Origin: Aquificota bacterium
GTDB lineage: Bacteria > Thermosulfidibacterota > Thermosulfidibacteria > Thermosulfidibacterales > B14-G1
Length of the DNA: 64,000 nucleotides
NCBI GenBank assembly: GCA_015486015.1
Contig: WFSL01000014.1
Location: 1 to 64,000, forward strand
Direction of reading: 5' to 3'
The notes under the pieces were generated by a model. The model had not been told where the DNA came from and did no database searches. It saw nothing but the letters and a program-made list of their open reading frames with translations. Numbering within the stretch: the stretch's first letter is position 1; every line of letters starts with the position of its first letter. The translations under genes and the position numbers were made by a program. Shown piece after piece: positions 27,682-36,983 of the stretch.

Positions 27682-29382
27682 CTAAGCTGTAACCCTCATC
27701 ACCTCTTCTAAGGTAGTCACCCCCTCCATGGCCTTTCTGATGCCCACCTCTCTCAAGGTCCTCATCCCTTCCTCTATGGCAACATCCCTTATATGGTCAG
27801 CCGTCGCCTTCTCTACTATCATGTCCATGATCCGCCTGGAAATAGGCATCACCTCGAAAAGGGCGATCCTGCCTTTATACCCTGTATCTCCACAACTGGC
27901 ACAGCCCTCACCTCTGTAAAAGGTCTGGTTCCGGGCCTCTATCCCCAGTTTCTCCAACACTGCCTTAGGCGGGATATACTCTTTTCTGCAAGAGCGACAT
28001 ATCCTCCTCACCAACCGCTGTGCCACTACCAGCTTTAAAGATGAAGAGACCAGAAATGGCTCTACTCCCATGTCCACCAGCCTTGTCACACTGCTCGGGG
28101 CATCGTTGGTGTGGAGCGTAGAGAAGACCAGGTGACCCGTTAAGGCAGCCTTTATAGCTATATCAGCGGTCTCGTAATCCCTGATCTCCCCCACAAGGAT
28201 GATGTCCGGATCCTGCCTCAAAAAGGCCCTCATGGCAGAGGCAAAGGTAAGGCCTATACTCTCCCTCACCTGCAATTGATTTATCCCCTCAAAGTTGTAC
28301 TCCACAGGGTCTTCCGCAGTCATAATGTTCACCTCGGAATTGTTGAGGCGAACGAGCGCCGAATAGAGGGTAGTGGTCTTTCCAGAACCTGTGGGGCCCG
28401 TCAAAAGGACCATCCCATAAGGCCTCTCTGTGGCCTCAATAAAGAGCTTTAGCTGATCCTCCTCAAAACCCAAGTTGGTGAGGTCGAAGACCAATCCTGA
28501 CTTGCTTAAAAGCCTCAACACCACCTTTTCACCAAAGACCGTAGGCACAGTAGAGACCCGAATATCCACCTCCTCACCCTTCACCCTCACCTTAACGCGG
28601 CCATCCTGAGGTACACGGCGCTCCATGATATCCAGGTTAGACATGATCTTGACTCTGGCTACCACTGCATCCTTGAGGCGCAAGGGGATGTCCATCTGGT
28701 CATAAAGTACCCCGTCTATCCTGAAGCGCACCCTAAATCTCTTCCCGTATGGCTCTATGTGGATATCACTGGACCTCTTAGCAAGGGCGTCTGCGATAAG
28801 GAAGTTAACCAGTCTGATCACAGGGGCCTCGCGGGCCAGATCCTCACCCACCGAGATTTCGCTCTCTTCTTCCTCTACCACCTCGACACTGTCTCTACCC
28901 ACCTCTTGGAAGACGTCCCTGAGCAGGCCGAGCTGGGGACTGTAGAGCCTTTCTATCACACTATCTACGAAAGTTTCAGAGGTGAGAAGTACCTTTACGT
29001 TGTGGCCCGTTGCAAAGCGGATATGATCGAGGGTGCTCAAATCGAGTACATCTGTTGAGGCGACAAGTAAGGCCCCTTCCTCCATCTTTAGGGGCACCAC
29101 CCTGAACATCCTGGCCAGCTTCTCAGGAAAGCACTTGGCCAGGTCTAAATCCACATCTTCTGCCCCGGGTATCGTCCCTTCAAGGTTAGTGAAGGCCCTG
29201 TACTCCTCTAATACCTTCCCCAACTCATCCCTGGAAATGTACCCCTTCTCAACCAGTATATCCCCTACCCTTTGAGCAGTAACCGTTTGGGCCTGCAAGG
29301 CTTCCTCCACCTGCTGGGCGGAGACAAGCCCCTTCTTCACCAAGATCTCTCCCAACTTCAGCTTTAATACCGCTGATCCCAT
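27682..29382 (-). CDS. pilB: Type IV pilus assembly ATPase PilB (GspE family)
   Basis: 566 residues. The N-terminal MshEN-type domain (GEILVKKGLVSAQQVEEAL, repeated as GDILVEKGYISRDELG) can bind cyclic di-GMP in related proteins. The ATPase core has Walker A GPTGSGKTTTL near 329, DPDIILVGEIRD near 389 and HLVFSTLHTND near 412. A zinc finger is formed by CRSC near 460 and CASC near 487. It drives pilus extension. It is the first gene of the run leading to gltX, with a 190-bp leader back to tRNA-Met in which I saw no convincing promoter. Confidence 0.94.
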   Translation of the reverse strand: MGSAVLKLKLGEILVKKGLVSAQQVEEALQAQTVTAQRVGDILVEKGYISRDELGKVLEEYRAFTNLEGTIPGAEDVDLDLAKCFPEKLARMFRVVPLKMEEGALLVASTDVLDLSTLDHIRFATGHNVKVLLTSETFVDSVIERLYSPQLGLLRDVFQEVGRDSVEVVEEEESEISVGEDLAREAPVIRLVNFLIADALAKRSSDIHIEPYGKRFRVRFRIDGVLYDQMDIPLRLKDAVVARVKIMSNLDIMERRVPQDGRVKVRVKGEEVDIRVSTVPTVFGEKVVLRLLSKSGLVFDLTNLGFEEDQLKLFIEATERPYGMVLLTGPTGSGKTTTLYSALVRLNNSEVNIMTAEDPVEYNFEGINQLQVRESIGLTFASAMRAFLRQDPDIILVGEIRDYETADIAIKAALTGHLVFSTLHTNDAPSSVTRLVDMGVEPFLVSSSLKLVVAQRLVRRICRSCRKEYIPPKAVLEKLGIEARNQTFYRGEGCASCGDTGYKGRIALFEVMPISRRIMDMIVEKATADHIRDVAIEEGMRTLREVGIRKAMEGVTTLEEVMRVTA

Positions 29383-29572
29383 CCCACTATACCCTTACAA
29401 GTACCTATAACCTAACCTGAGCAACTTTGCTACCACTTTCCGTTGGGCTTCACCGACAGGATAGAAGAGACTTACCAAAATCAGTATCCATAAGAACTCC
29501 CGCAATCTTAAATTGGACCTGGATGCCCGCCCAACGAACTGTGTTGGGAGATCCCTTAACACATGTGAAGGC

Positions 29573-29649
29573 TGGTGGCGGTGGAGGGACTTGAACCCCC
29601 GACTCGGCGGATATGAGCCGCCTGCTCTCACCAACTGAGCTACACCGCC
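29573..29649 (-). tRNA. tRNA-Met (CAT), elongator-like
   Basis: A 77-nt cloverleaf on the minus strand. The acceptor GGCGGTG pairs with CACCGCC, then A and an encoded CCA. The D arm is GCTC/GAGC, the anticodon stem GGCGG/CCGCC encloses CTCATAT with anticodon CAT, and the T arm is GGGGG-TTCAAGT-CCCTC. The overall sequence is close to bacterial elongator tRNA-Met; a lysidine-modified tRNA-Ile2 also has CAT and cannot be fully excluded by eye. Confidence 0.93.
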
Positions 29650-29662
29650 GGGCAGAAATCTA

Positions 29663-30274
29663 TTAGTCCCTATGAAAAGCCGTGTCAAGGCCAGTATGTT
29701 CAGGGAAGCCCAGGTATAGAACCTTTTTATCCCTCCTGGGCGGGACCTTGGGGACCTCGTCTGGATATCCCATGGGGATGAGGGCCACCAGCTTCTTGCC
29801 TTCAATACCCAGAAGCTTATTAAATTCTTTCTCCATATTTAGTGGACCTGTCATCCAGCATGTCCCGAGCCCCCTCTCATAAGCCAGGAGCAGCAGATTC
29901 TGTATAGCCGCAGACACACTCTGAACATCTGTGAACATACTCTCTGGACCTGGCTCAGCATAGGCAAATACTACTATGGGGGCCCCTCCAAGAGTAGCGA
30001 AGAAACTTCTTGTCTCCTCCACCACATGGGGCTTGTGTTGAAAGACCCTCTCCACCTTCTTGCCGATGTACGTGAGATATCCCTTGTAGCATATCTCCAC
30101 CACCCTGTCCCGGATATCTCCAGAAACCGCCACAAAAAACCAATTCTGACGATTCATGCCAGAGGGTGCCCACATGGCGACCTCCAATATCTCCTCCAGC
30201 ACCTCCTTGGGCACCGGATGGTGCTTATACCTCCTCACACTCCTTCTACCCAATATGGCCTCCCTGAGCTCCAC
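29663..30274 (-). CDS. Nitroreductase-family FMN oxidoreductase
   Basis: 203 residues from a GTG at 30274 with GAGG just upstream; the longer open frame from 30385 would run into the divergent hsp20 start and lacks family similarity. FMN-binding opening AILGRRSVRRYKHHPVPKE, then APSGMNRQNWFFVAV near 40, and GLGTCWMTGPL near 133 are typical. Members use NAD(P)H and FMN to reduce nitro groups, quinones or flavins; the physiological substrate is not evident. It is divergent from the hsp20-lon operon and converges with nothing, ending 13 bp from tRNA-Met. Confidence 0.85.
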   Translation of the reverse strand: MELREAILGRRSVRRYKHHPVPKEVLEEILEVAMWAPSGMNRQNWFFVAVSGDIRDRVVEICYKGYLTYIGKKVERVFQHKPHVVEETRSFFATLGGAPIVVFAYAEPGPESMFTDVQSVSAAIQNLLLLAYERGLGTCWMTGPLNMEKEFNKLLGIEGKKLVALIPMGYPDEVPKVPPRRDKKVLYLGFPEHTGLDTAFHRD

Positions 30275-30363
30275 ACCTCTTCCCCCACAAATCGGGCTTT
30301 GACAAGGACTACCATTGGACCTATCTTCTGTAAAGGGTATATTCAAGACATAGGAGTTATTTA

Positions 30364-30765
30364 ATGAGTTTCGGTATAAACCCAAGGGTATATTTTATCC
30401 TGGAAGAAGGGGAATTGTCTCAGGAGATAGAGCATCCCCAGTTCCCTTTAGTAGATATGTATATTTCCCAAGGATGTATCTATCTGGAGTTAGAGATACC
30501 GGGCGTGGAACCCCAAGAGGTGAGCCTAACCCTTGAGGGTGCTCAGCTCATCATCGAGGGCATTAAGAGGGAAAGGGGGATGTCGCCCAAGCCCCTTTCC
30601 TTTATAAGAATGGAGAGGTTCTCCGGACCCTTTAAGAGGTACATATCATTGCCCCAATCCATAGACAGGGAAAAGGTGACCGCCACATATAAAAAAGGGG
30701 TGCTCTATGTCAAGATTCCCATTAAAACAGAGGATGGGAGAGTAGAAATAGAAGGAGAGGACTAA
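30364..30765 (+). CDS. Hsp20/alpha-crystallin-type small heat-shock protein
   Basis: 133 residues. The alpha-crystallin domain begins near residue 29 (PLVDMYISQGCIYLELEIPGVEPQEVSLTLEG) and contains LIIEGIKRERG, RFSGPFKRYISLPQSIDREKVTATYKKGVLYVKIP, where the A/G-x-L motif is GVLYV. Such proteins hold unfolding proteins in large oligomers. The C-terminal I-x-I motif is weak or absent (ends RVEIEGED). GGAG lies ahead of the ATG. lon follows after 2 bp, so chaperone and protease are co-expressed. Confidence 0.92.
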   Translation: MSFGINPRVYFILEEGELSQEIEHPQFPLVDMYISQGCIYLELEIPGVEPQEVSLTLEGAQLIIEGIKRERGMSPKPLSFIRMERFSGPFKRYISLPQSIDREKVTATYKKGVLYVKIPIKTEDGRVEIEGED

Positions 30766-30767
30766 AG

Positions 30768-33167
30768 ATGGAGCACATAGGGACAGCCGCTGGGGGTACG
30801 CAAGGCGAGGGGGCATTTTCAATGCCCGAGGATCTTCCCTTGCTCCCCACAAGGGATGTAGTGTTATTCCCGTTCATGGTCCTTCCCCTATTTGTAGGGA
30901 GGTCACCCAGCATAAAGGCCGTAGACGAGGCCCTCTCCAAGGACAGGCTTATATTCCTGGCTGCCCAGAAGGAGGCAGAAACCGAGGAGCCAAGCCCAGA
31001 AGAGATATACAGGGTAGGGACAGTGGGTATGATCGTAAAGATGCTGAAGCTCCCGGACGGGAGGATAAAGATACTGGTCCAGGGTCTGTCAAAGGGCAGA
31101 ATTGAAGAGTACATTCAGCAACAGCCTTTCTACAAGGTTAAGGTTTCCATATTAGAAGAGGGAGAAGCCCGCGCACCCACCTTGGAGGGAGAAGCGCTGA
31201 TACGCACTGTGAGAGAAGGCCTGGAGAAGGCGGCCTCTCTGGGCAAACCCATATCTCCTGAGCTCATAGTAGTGGCAAACAACTTAGAGGACCCTGGAAA
31301 GCTGGCAGACCTGGTAGCTTCAAATTTAGGACTCAAGGTGGAAGAGGCCCAAGAGATACTGGAAACTACCCATCCCATGAAGCGGCTCAAGAAGGTCTCC
31401 CAAATCCTGCTTCGAGAGATCGAGCTCCTTACCATGCAACAAAAGATTCAAACTGAGGCAAAGGAGGAAATGGGACGCCTTCAGAGGGAATACTTTTTAC
31501 GAGAACAATTGAAAGCCATCCAGAAAGAGCTGGGGGAGGGCGACGAAAGAGAAGAGGAGATCCGTGAGTTCGAAGAGAAAATCAAAAAGGCCAAGATGCC
31601 TAAGGACGTAGAGAAAGAGGCAAAACGCCAGCTCAAGAGGCTGTCAAAGATGCACCCAGACTCGGCGGAGGCGACTGTGGTGAGGACATACTTAGAATGG
31701 CTCACAGAACTCCCATGGAGGAAGTCCACCCGGGATAACATAGATGTGAAGACGGCCAAGGGGATCCTGGATCAGGATCACTACAACCTGGAAAAGGTGA
31801 AGGAGCGCATTGTGGAATACCTGAGCGTGCTGAAGCTGAAGAAAAGGGCTCAGGGCGCCATCCTTTGTTTCATAGGCCCCCCAGGCGTGGGAAAGACCTC
31901 CTTAGGACACTCCATTGCCAAGGCTATGGGAAGGAGGTTCGTCCGTATTAGCCTCGGAGGTGTAAGGGACGAGGCAGAGATCAGAGGGCACAGAAGAACA
32001 TACATAGGGGCTCTCCCCGGCAAGATTATACAGGGAATAAAACAGGCAGGATCAAATAATCCCGTCTTCATGCTGGACGAGGTGGACAAGATAGGCACCG
32101 ATTTCAGGGGTGACCCCAGCTCAGCCCTGTTGGAGGTGCTCGATCCTGAACAGAACAGGGACTTCGTAGACCATTACTTAGGAGTGCCCTTTGATCTTTC
32201 AAAAACGATGTTCATCTGCACTGCCAATGTGAGGGACACCATCCCAGCGCCTCTTCTGGATAGGATGGAGGTTATAGAGATACCGGGATACCCAGAGGAG
32301 GATAAGGTGATCATTGCCCAGAGATATCTCATACCCAGGCAAATAGAGGCCTCTGGGCTCTCGCCAAAAGACATCTCATTCTCTGAGACTGCCTTAAGAA
32401 AGATCATCCGCTTCTATACCAGAGAGGCGGGACTGAGGAATTTGGAAAGGGAAATCGGTTCCGTTTGTCGCAAGATAGCCAGGCAAATTGCCGAAGGGGC
32501 CTCTGGCCCATTCAGGGTCAATTCACGCTCAGTGGAGCGTTATTTAGGGCCTCCAAAATTTCATCCCGAAGCAGAGGTCTTAAAAAGCGAAGAGATTGGC
32601 ATAGCTATAGGGCTTGCCTGGACACCTACAGGGGGAGAGGTGATCCATGTGGAGTCCACCATCCTCCCAGGAAAGGGTAAACTACACCTCACGGGCCAGC
32701 TTGGTGACGTGATGAAGGAATCGGCTATGGCAGCCGTGGACTACATCAGGAGCAGGGCGCAGCACCTTGGCATTCCAGAGGATTTTTACTATAAGCACGA
32801 CTTTCACATACACGTACCTGCAGGTGCCATACCCAAAGATGGACCTTCAGCCGGCATCACAATAGCCACTTCCCTCACCTCCGCTATAACCCAGATACCT
32901 ACGAGGAAAGATACAGCCATGACAGGGGAGATCACGCTCACAGGGAGAGTTTTGCCCATCGGTGGGTTGAGGGAGAAGGCATTAGCTGCTAAAAGGGCAG
33001 GAATAACAAACATTATCATCCCAATGAAGAACCTCTCAGACCTAACAGACATGCCCACAGAAGTGAAAAAGGGGATCGCATTTATCCCCGTAAGTCACAT
33101 GGACCAGGTACTTGAACATGCCTTAACGGTATATCCAGCAAAGGCTCAAGAAGTCATAAAAGAATAA
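30768..33167 (+). CDS. lon: ATP-dependent protease Lon
   Basis: 799 residues, a full-length LonA. The N-terminal substrate-binding domain starts LPLLPTRDVVLFPFMVLPLFVGR; a long coiled coil occupies about 190-260. The AAA+ module has Walker A GPPGVGKTS near 367 and Walker B VFMLDEVDKI near 430. The protease domain has the Ser in KDGPSAGIT near 687 and the Lys in GGLREKALAAKRAG near 732. It degrades misfolded proteins in the cytoplasm. The hsp20 gene lies 2 bp upstream and a hairpin terminator follows. Confidence 0.97.
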   Translation: MEHIGTAAGGTQGEGAFSMPEDLPLLPTRDVVLFPFMVLPLFVGRSPSIKAVDEALSKDRLIFLAAQKEAETEEPSPEEIYRVGTVGMIVKMLKLPDGRIKILVQGLSKGRIEEYIQQQPFYKVKVSILEEGEARAPTLEGEALIRTVREGLEKAASLGKPISPELIVVANNLEDPGKLADLVASNLGLKVEEAQEILETTHPMKRLKKVSQILLREIELLTMQQKIQTEAKEEMGRLQREYFLREQLKAIQKELGEGDEREEEIREFEEKIKKAKMPKDVEKEAKRQLKRLSKMHPDSAEATVVRTYLEWLTELPWRKSTRDNIDVKTAKGILDQDHYNLEKVKERIVEYLSVLKLKKRAQGAILCFIGPPGVGKTSLGHSIAKAMGRRFVRISLGGVRDEAEIRGHRRTYIGALPGKIIQGIKQAGSNNPVFMLDEVDKIGTDFRGDPSSALLEVLDPEQNRDFVDHYLGVPFDLSKTMFICTANVRDTIPAPLLDRMEVIEIPGYPEEDKVIIAQRYLIPRQIEASGLSPKDISFSETALRKIIRFYTREAGLRNLEREIGSVCRKIARQIAEGASGPFRVNSRSVERYLGPPKFHPEAEVLKSEEIGIAIGLAWTPTGGEVIHVESTILPGKGKLHLTGQLGDVMKESAMAAVDYIRSRAQHLGIPEDFYYKHDFHIHVPAGAIPKDGPSAGITIATSLTSAITQIPTRKDTAMTGEITLTGRVLPIGGLREKALAAKRAGITNIIIPMKNLSDLTDMPTEVKKGIAFIPVSHMDQVLEHALTVYPAKAQEVIKE

Positions 33168-33177
33168 AAAGTACAAT

Positions 33178-33201
33178 GGGGACCCTTTCACTTGGGTCCC
33201 C
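33178..33201. terminator. Hairpin terminator between convergent lon and korC
   Basis: GGGGACCC (33178-33185) and GGGTCCCC (33194-33201) form a perfect 8-bp stem with an 8-base loop, placed 10 bp after the lon stop and 13 bp after the korC stop on the other strand. There is no long U tract on the plus side, so it could also be a stabilising 3' hairpin. Confidence 0.5.
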
Positions 33202-33214
33202 TCAACACAGTTCC

Positions 33215-33763
33215 CTATTTACCATACTTTTCTATACCATACTCGTAACCTCTATCAAATGCCTTCAGATTCATATCTATGGTATGGGAAGGCACACTAT
33301 CTTCAACAGACTTCCTCATGGCCTCTCTCCCTACCACACCTGTAACTGCTGTAAAGAAACCCAGCATCACGATATTCTGGACCATGGCCCTTCCCACCTC
33401 CTCAGCGATCCTGGTGGAGGGTATCCCATAGGACTTCTGACCCGGTTTCAGCTCCCCCGGCTTCACCAGCTCCTCCTCTATGAGGAGAATCCCTTCATCC
33501 TTGAGCTTCGGATAATAGGTTGTATAGGCCTCCTGAGACATCACAATAAGGTAGTCTACATTAGTGGTATAAGGATAAAGGACCTTTGTATCCTCCAAAA
33601 CCACCTGGGCAGAACAGGCCCCCCCTCTGGCCTCAGGTCCAAAACTCTGGGTGAGGGTAGCCTCCTTCCCCTCATAAATGGCATATGCCTTCCCCATTAT
33701 GATGCCCATCAAGATAACCCCCTGACCTCCGAAACCGCCTATTCTAACCTCTATCCTACCCAT
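33215..33763 (-). CDS. korC: 2-Oxoglutarate:ferredoxin oxidoreductase gamma subunit
   Basis: 182 residues from the ATG at 33763, which shares bases with the korB stop (TGATG) and follows GGGGGAAG. The gamma domain of 2-oxoacid:ferredoxin oxidoreductases is plain: IGGFGGQGVILMG at the N-terminus, then ATLTQSFGPEARGGACSAQVV near 37, which takes part in CoA binding. It joins alpha, beta and delta subunits encoded just upstream. The set yields succinyl-CoA, CO2 and reduced ferredoxin from 2-oxoglutarate. It is the last gene of the TCA block. Confidence 0.93.
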   Translation of the reverse strand: MGRIEVRIGGFGGQGVILMGIIMGKAYAIYEGKEATLTQSFGPEARGGACSAQVVLEDTKVLYPYTTNVDYLIVMSQEAYTTYYPKLKDEGILLIEEELVKPGELKPGQKSYGIPSTRIAEEVGRAMVQNIVMLGFFTAVTGVVGREAMRKSVEDSVPSHTIDMNLKAFDRGYEYGIEKYGK

Positions 33764-34632
33764 CACTTCTTCCCCCACCATACATACTTGTCACCCAGTC
33801 TCTTAGACAAGTGGGTGTTCATGGCCTCTACGTAGTCTGGCCTCTCTATGTCCACGAACTTCCCCACAATGATCTCATCTGGCCTTGTCTCATCCCAGCC
33901 CACCTCGCGGGTATCAGCACCATGCTTTATCACGCTGTGCTCCTTGTAGAACTTCAGCTCCGCTACAGAATCGCCCAAGCGGTTGCGCCTGAGAAAGATA
34001 GTCGGACAGGGAGAGATCACCTCTATGAACGAGAAGCCCTTCTTATTCATGGCCTCTACCATGGCCTTTGTGAGCTGCACTACATGATAAGCAGTCCAGC
34101 GGGCCACATACACAGCACCACAGGACGCAACCAGATGTGGGAGGTTGAAAGGCATCTCATATGCTCCATAAGGGGCAGTAGTGTTGATGCTCTCAAAGGG
34201 AGCTGTAGGGGTAACCTGACCACCGGTCATAGCGTAGGTGAAGTTGTTCAACATGATGACGGTGATATCCACGTTCCGTCTCGCTGCATTTATCAGATGA
34301 TTTCCCCCAATTGCGGCTATATCTCCATCACCAGAATAGACCACCACTGTTAACTCAGGGTTGGCCAGCTTCAACCCCGTGGCAAAGGGGATGGCCCTTC
34401 CATGGGTCACATGGATAGAATCAAGCTTTAAGTAACCCGCTACCCTTCCAGTACACCCTATACCAGAGATCACAGCCAGTTTCTCCAAAGGGATGCCGCA
34501 TTTCCTCACTGCCCTGGCAAAACAGTTCACTGTGGTCCCTATGCCACATCCGGAACACCAAACATGTGGTAAGCGGTCTGTCCTCAAAAACTCCTCTACC
34601 GGGTTCTCCTGCACACTCTTCACAGCGCTCAT
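33763..34632 (-). CDS. korB: 2-Oxoglutarate:ferredoxin oxidoreductase beta subunit (TPP-binding)
   Basis: 289 residues. The thiamine-diphosphate fold has HVWCSGCGIGTTVN near 24, GIGCTGR near 57 and the Mg-binding GDGDIAAIGGNH near 101, ending with a conserved NNFTYAMTGGQ. The subunit lacks a ferredoxin domain, which is supplied by korD. Its start overlaps the korA stop (ATGA). Substrate choice among 2-oxoacids is inferred from the sucCD neighbours rather than from a residue. Confidence 0.94.
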   Translation of the reverse strand: MSAVKSVQENPVEEFLRTDRLPHVWCSGCGIGTTVNCFARAVRKCGIPLEKLAVISGIGCTGRVAGYLKLDSIHVTHGRAIPFATGLKLANPELTVVVYSGDGDIAAIGGNHLINAARRNVDITVIMLNNFTYAMTGGQVTPTAPFESINTTAPYGAYEMPFNLPHLVASCGAVYVARWTAYHVVQLTKAMVEAMNKKGFSFIEVISPCPTIFLRRNRLGDSVAELKFYKEHSVIKHGADTREVGWDETRPDEIIVGKFVDIERPDYVEAMNTHLSKRLGDKYVWWGKK

Positions 34633-35807
34633 CTTGCCGCCTCCATAATGGCATCGAATATCTGCTCAGGGTCGTGGACTGTACCGCCAGCATGAGGTAC
34701 CCTCACTACCTTGCAAGCGCCCTCTACGACCCTCTCCACTTCCCTGGCGATCTGCCCCCTAATGTTGAGCTCGGGCACCACAATGGCCTTCACCTTGTGG
34801 GCTATCTCCTTCACTCGGGGTTCAGGGAAAGGCCACACCACGATGAGCCTCATACGACCCACCTTGATGCCCTTCTCCTTGGCCATCTCAATGGCCTTCA
34901 AGGCCACCCTGGCCGAGATACCATATGAGAGAACCACCACATCGGCCCCCTCAACTTCCTCCTCCTCATACCGCCAGATCTTATGGGCATTCTGGTTAAT
35001 CTTGTTTACCAGCCTCCAGCACATCTCATGTTGGGCCTGGGCATTGATCACAGGATAACCTCTCTCATCGTGGGTGAGCCCGGTGACATGAAACCTATAT
35101 CCATCCCCCACCTTCACCATCTCAGGCACCAGGTCTGGATCAGGCTTATAAGGCAGATACTCACCAGGGGGCTTGGTAGTATACCGCCTCTCCACCACCT
35201 TAATCTTGTCGGCCTCAGGAATGATCAGTTTCTCAGTCATGTGGCCCACGCACTCATCCATCATAAAAAACACAGGTACCCTATAGATCTCGGCCAGATT
35301 AAAGGCATCAATGATGAAGTCAAAGCTCTCCTGCACTGTACTCGGAGAAAGGGCTATCACCTCATAGTCACCATGGGAACCCCACCTGCATTGCTGCATA
35401 TCAGCCTGACCAGGCAATGTAGGCAAACCCGTGGAGGGACCGCCTCTCTGAACATTGACAAATACACAGGGCGTCTCTAAACAGGCCGCCAAACCGATAT
35501 GCTCTTGCATTAAAGAGATGCCTGGGCCGGAAGTGACAGTCATGGCCTTCAATCCTCCCCACACGGCACCTTGAAGGCAGATGGAAGAAGCAATCTCATC
35601 TTCCATCTGGATGAATACGCCACCCACTAAGGGTATCCTGGCGGAAAACCTCTCCACTACCTCTGTGGAAGGTGTGATAGGATAACCAGCGGCAAAGCGA
35701 CAACCAGCCGCCAAGGCCCCTTCACAAGCCGCATGGTTACCATCCATGTAGTGTACCCCTGTGAGAACACCCTTTGGATCGGCCGTAGTGTATCTAATCT
35801 CAGCCAT
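34629..35807 (-). CDS. korA: 2-Oxoglutarate:ferredoxin oxidoreductase alpha subunit
   Basis: 392 residues, the length of Kor/Vor-type alpha subunits with domains I and II. Near residue 27 AACEGALAAGCRFAAGYPITPSTEVVE is the conserved opening, followed by GAVWGGLKAMTVTSGPGISLM near 80. Domain II ends with VPELNIRGQIAREVERV near 345. It starts on the A of the korD stop (TAATG overlap) and overlaps korB by 4 bp, so all four subunits are translated together. Confidence 0.94.
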   Translation of the reverse strand: MAEIRYTTADPKGVLTGVHYMDGNHAACEGALAAGCRFAAGYPITPSTEVVERFSARIPLVGGVFIQMEDEIASSICLQGAVWGGLKAMTVTSGPGISLMQEHIGLAACLETPCVFVNVQRGGPSTGLPTLPGQADMQQCRWGSHGDYEVIALSPSTVQESFDFIIDAFNLAEIYRVPVFFMMDECVGHMTEKLIIPEADKIKVVERRYTTKPPGEYLPYKPDPDLVPEMVKVGDGYRFHVTGLTHDERGYPVINAQAQHEMCWRLVNKINQNAHKIWRYEEEEVEGADVVVLSYGISARVALKAIEMAKEKGIKVGRMRLIVVWPFPEPRVKEIAHKVKAIVVPELNIRGQIAREVERVVEGACKVVRVPHAGGTVHDPEQIFDAIMEAAR

Positions 35808-36067
35808 TACTCGCCCTCCTCAATCTTCTCCCTATAGCCGTAAATGGCAAAATCGGGACAGTACATACCACAGAGCTCACAGCCAGTACACTTCTCCGGA
35901 TAAGTGAACTCTGGGTAGTGAAATCCCCGGGAGTTAAATCCATCGGACAAGGTGATCGCACCCGTGGGGCAAAACTCTACGCAAATACCGCACCCCTTAC
36001 AACGCTCAGGGAGCACATGAACTACTCCACGAAACTTCCTCTTCTTAGTCCTCTCAGCCGTTGCCAT
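35807..36067 (-). CDS. korD: 2-Oxoglutarate:ferredoxin oxidoreductase delta subunit, 2[4Fe-4S] ferredoxin
   Basis: 86 residues with two cluster-binding motifs: RCKGCGICVEFCP near 23 and KCTGCELCGMYCP near 59, each C-x2-C-x2-C-x3-CP. The N-terminus is basic (ATAERTKKRKFRG). It carries electrons from the TPP site to soluble ferredoxin. It begins 16 bp after sucD, whose enzyme uses the succinyl-CoA made by the complex. Confidence 0.93.
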   Translation of the reverse strand: MATAERTKKRKFRGVVHVLPERCKGCGICVEFCPTGAITLSDGFNSRGFHYPEFTYPEKCTGCELCGMYCPDFAIYGYREKIEEGE

Positions 36068-36083
36068 CTCTCCCTCCTAACCC

Positions 36084-36959
36084 TTATTTGCCTAAGACAC
36101 TCGCCACTGTGGCACCTATCTCTGCCGGACTCTCAGCCACATGCACACCAGCCCCCCTGAGGGCAGCCATCTTCTCTGCAGCCGTGCCCTTGCCTCCAGC
36201 GATTATGGCGCCTGCATGCCCCATACGCCGACCTGGAGGGGCCGTTCGGCCAGCAACAAATGCCACCACAGGTTTAGTGAACTCTTCCTTAATATACTCA
36301 GCCGCCTCCTCCTCAGCGGTGCCACCAATCTCCCCAATGAGGACCACCAATTCCGTCTCGGGATCTTCGTTGAAGAGCTTTAGAAGATCCACCATGGTAG
36401 ACCCTACAATGGGATCGCCTCCTATACCGATACAAGTGGACTGACCAATGCCTCTCTCTGTGCACTGCCATACGGCCTCGTAAGTGAGGGTACCAGACCT
36501 GGAGATGAGACCTACGGGACCCTTCTTAAAGATGTATCCGGGCATGATGCCCATCTTGCACTCCTCAGGGGTAATCACACCAGGACAGTTGGGCCCAACC
36601 ATCCTCACGTTCTTGCCCTTCATGGAACGCTTCACCTTCATCATATCAAGGGCAGGGATCCCTTCTGTAATGGTAACGATCACCTCCACCCCGGCGTCTA
36701 CTGCTTCAGATATCGCATCGGCACAAAAAGCGGGGGGAACAAATATGAGAGCGGCATTGGCCCCTTCCTTCTCTACTGCCTCGGCCACAGTATTATAAAC
36801 GGGCACCTTCCCCTCCCACATAAGACCACCCTTACCTGGAGTGACTCCCGCCACCACATTGGTGCCATATTCCATACACTGGGTAGTGTGGAAGGTACCC
36901 TCCTTACCAGTAATACCCTGGACCACAACCCTGGTGTCCTTATTGATGAGAATACTCAT
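36084..36959 (-). CDS. sucD: Succinate-CoA ligase (ADP-forming) alpha subunit
   Basis: 291 residues. CoA-binding Rossmann domain: [15 protein letters not shown] and GVTPGKGG at the N-terminus. The phosphorylated His is in [21 protein letters not shown] near 245, and [11 protein letters not shown] near 122 is conserved. With SucC it makes ATP (or GTP) from succinyl-CoA. It lies 24 bp after sucC and 16 bp before korD. Confidence 0.95.
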   Translation of the reverse strand: MSILINKDTRVVVQGITGKEGTFHTTQCMEYGTNVVAGVTPGKGGLMWEGKVPVYNTVAEAVEKEGANAALIFVPPAFCADAISEAVDAGVEVIVTITEGIPALDMMKVKRSMKGKNVRMVGPNCPGVITPEECKMGIMPGYIFKKGPVGLISRSGTLTYEAVWQCTERGIGQSTCIGIGGDPIVGSTMVDLLKLFNEDPETELVVLIGEIGGTAEEEAAEYIKEEFTKPVVAFVAGRTAPPGRRMGHAGAIIAGGKGTAAEKMAALRGAGVHVAESPAEIGATVASVLGK

Positions 36960-36983
36960 GAATCGAACCTCCTTCCCACTCTG

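Noticed and set aside
29395-29805. 136-codon minus-strand open frame
   Set aside because: It is the translation of the tRNA-Met gene and its flanks (the familiar false GGVAQLVRA peptide).
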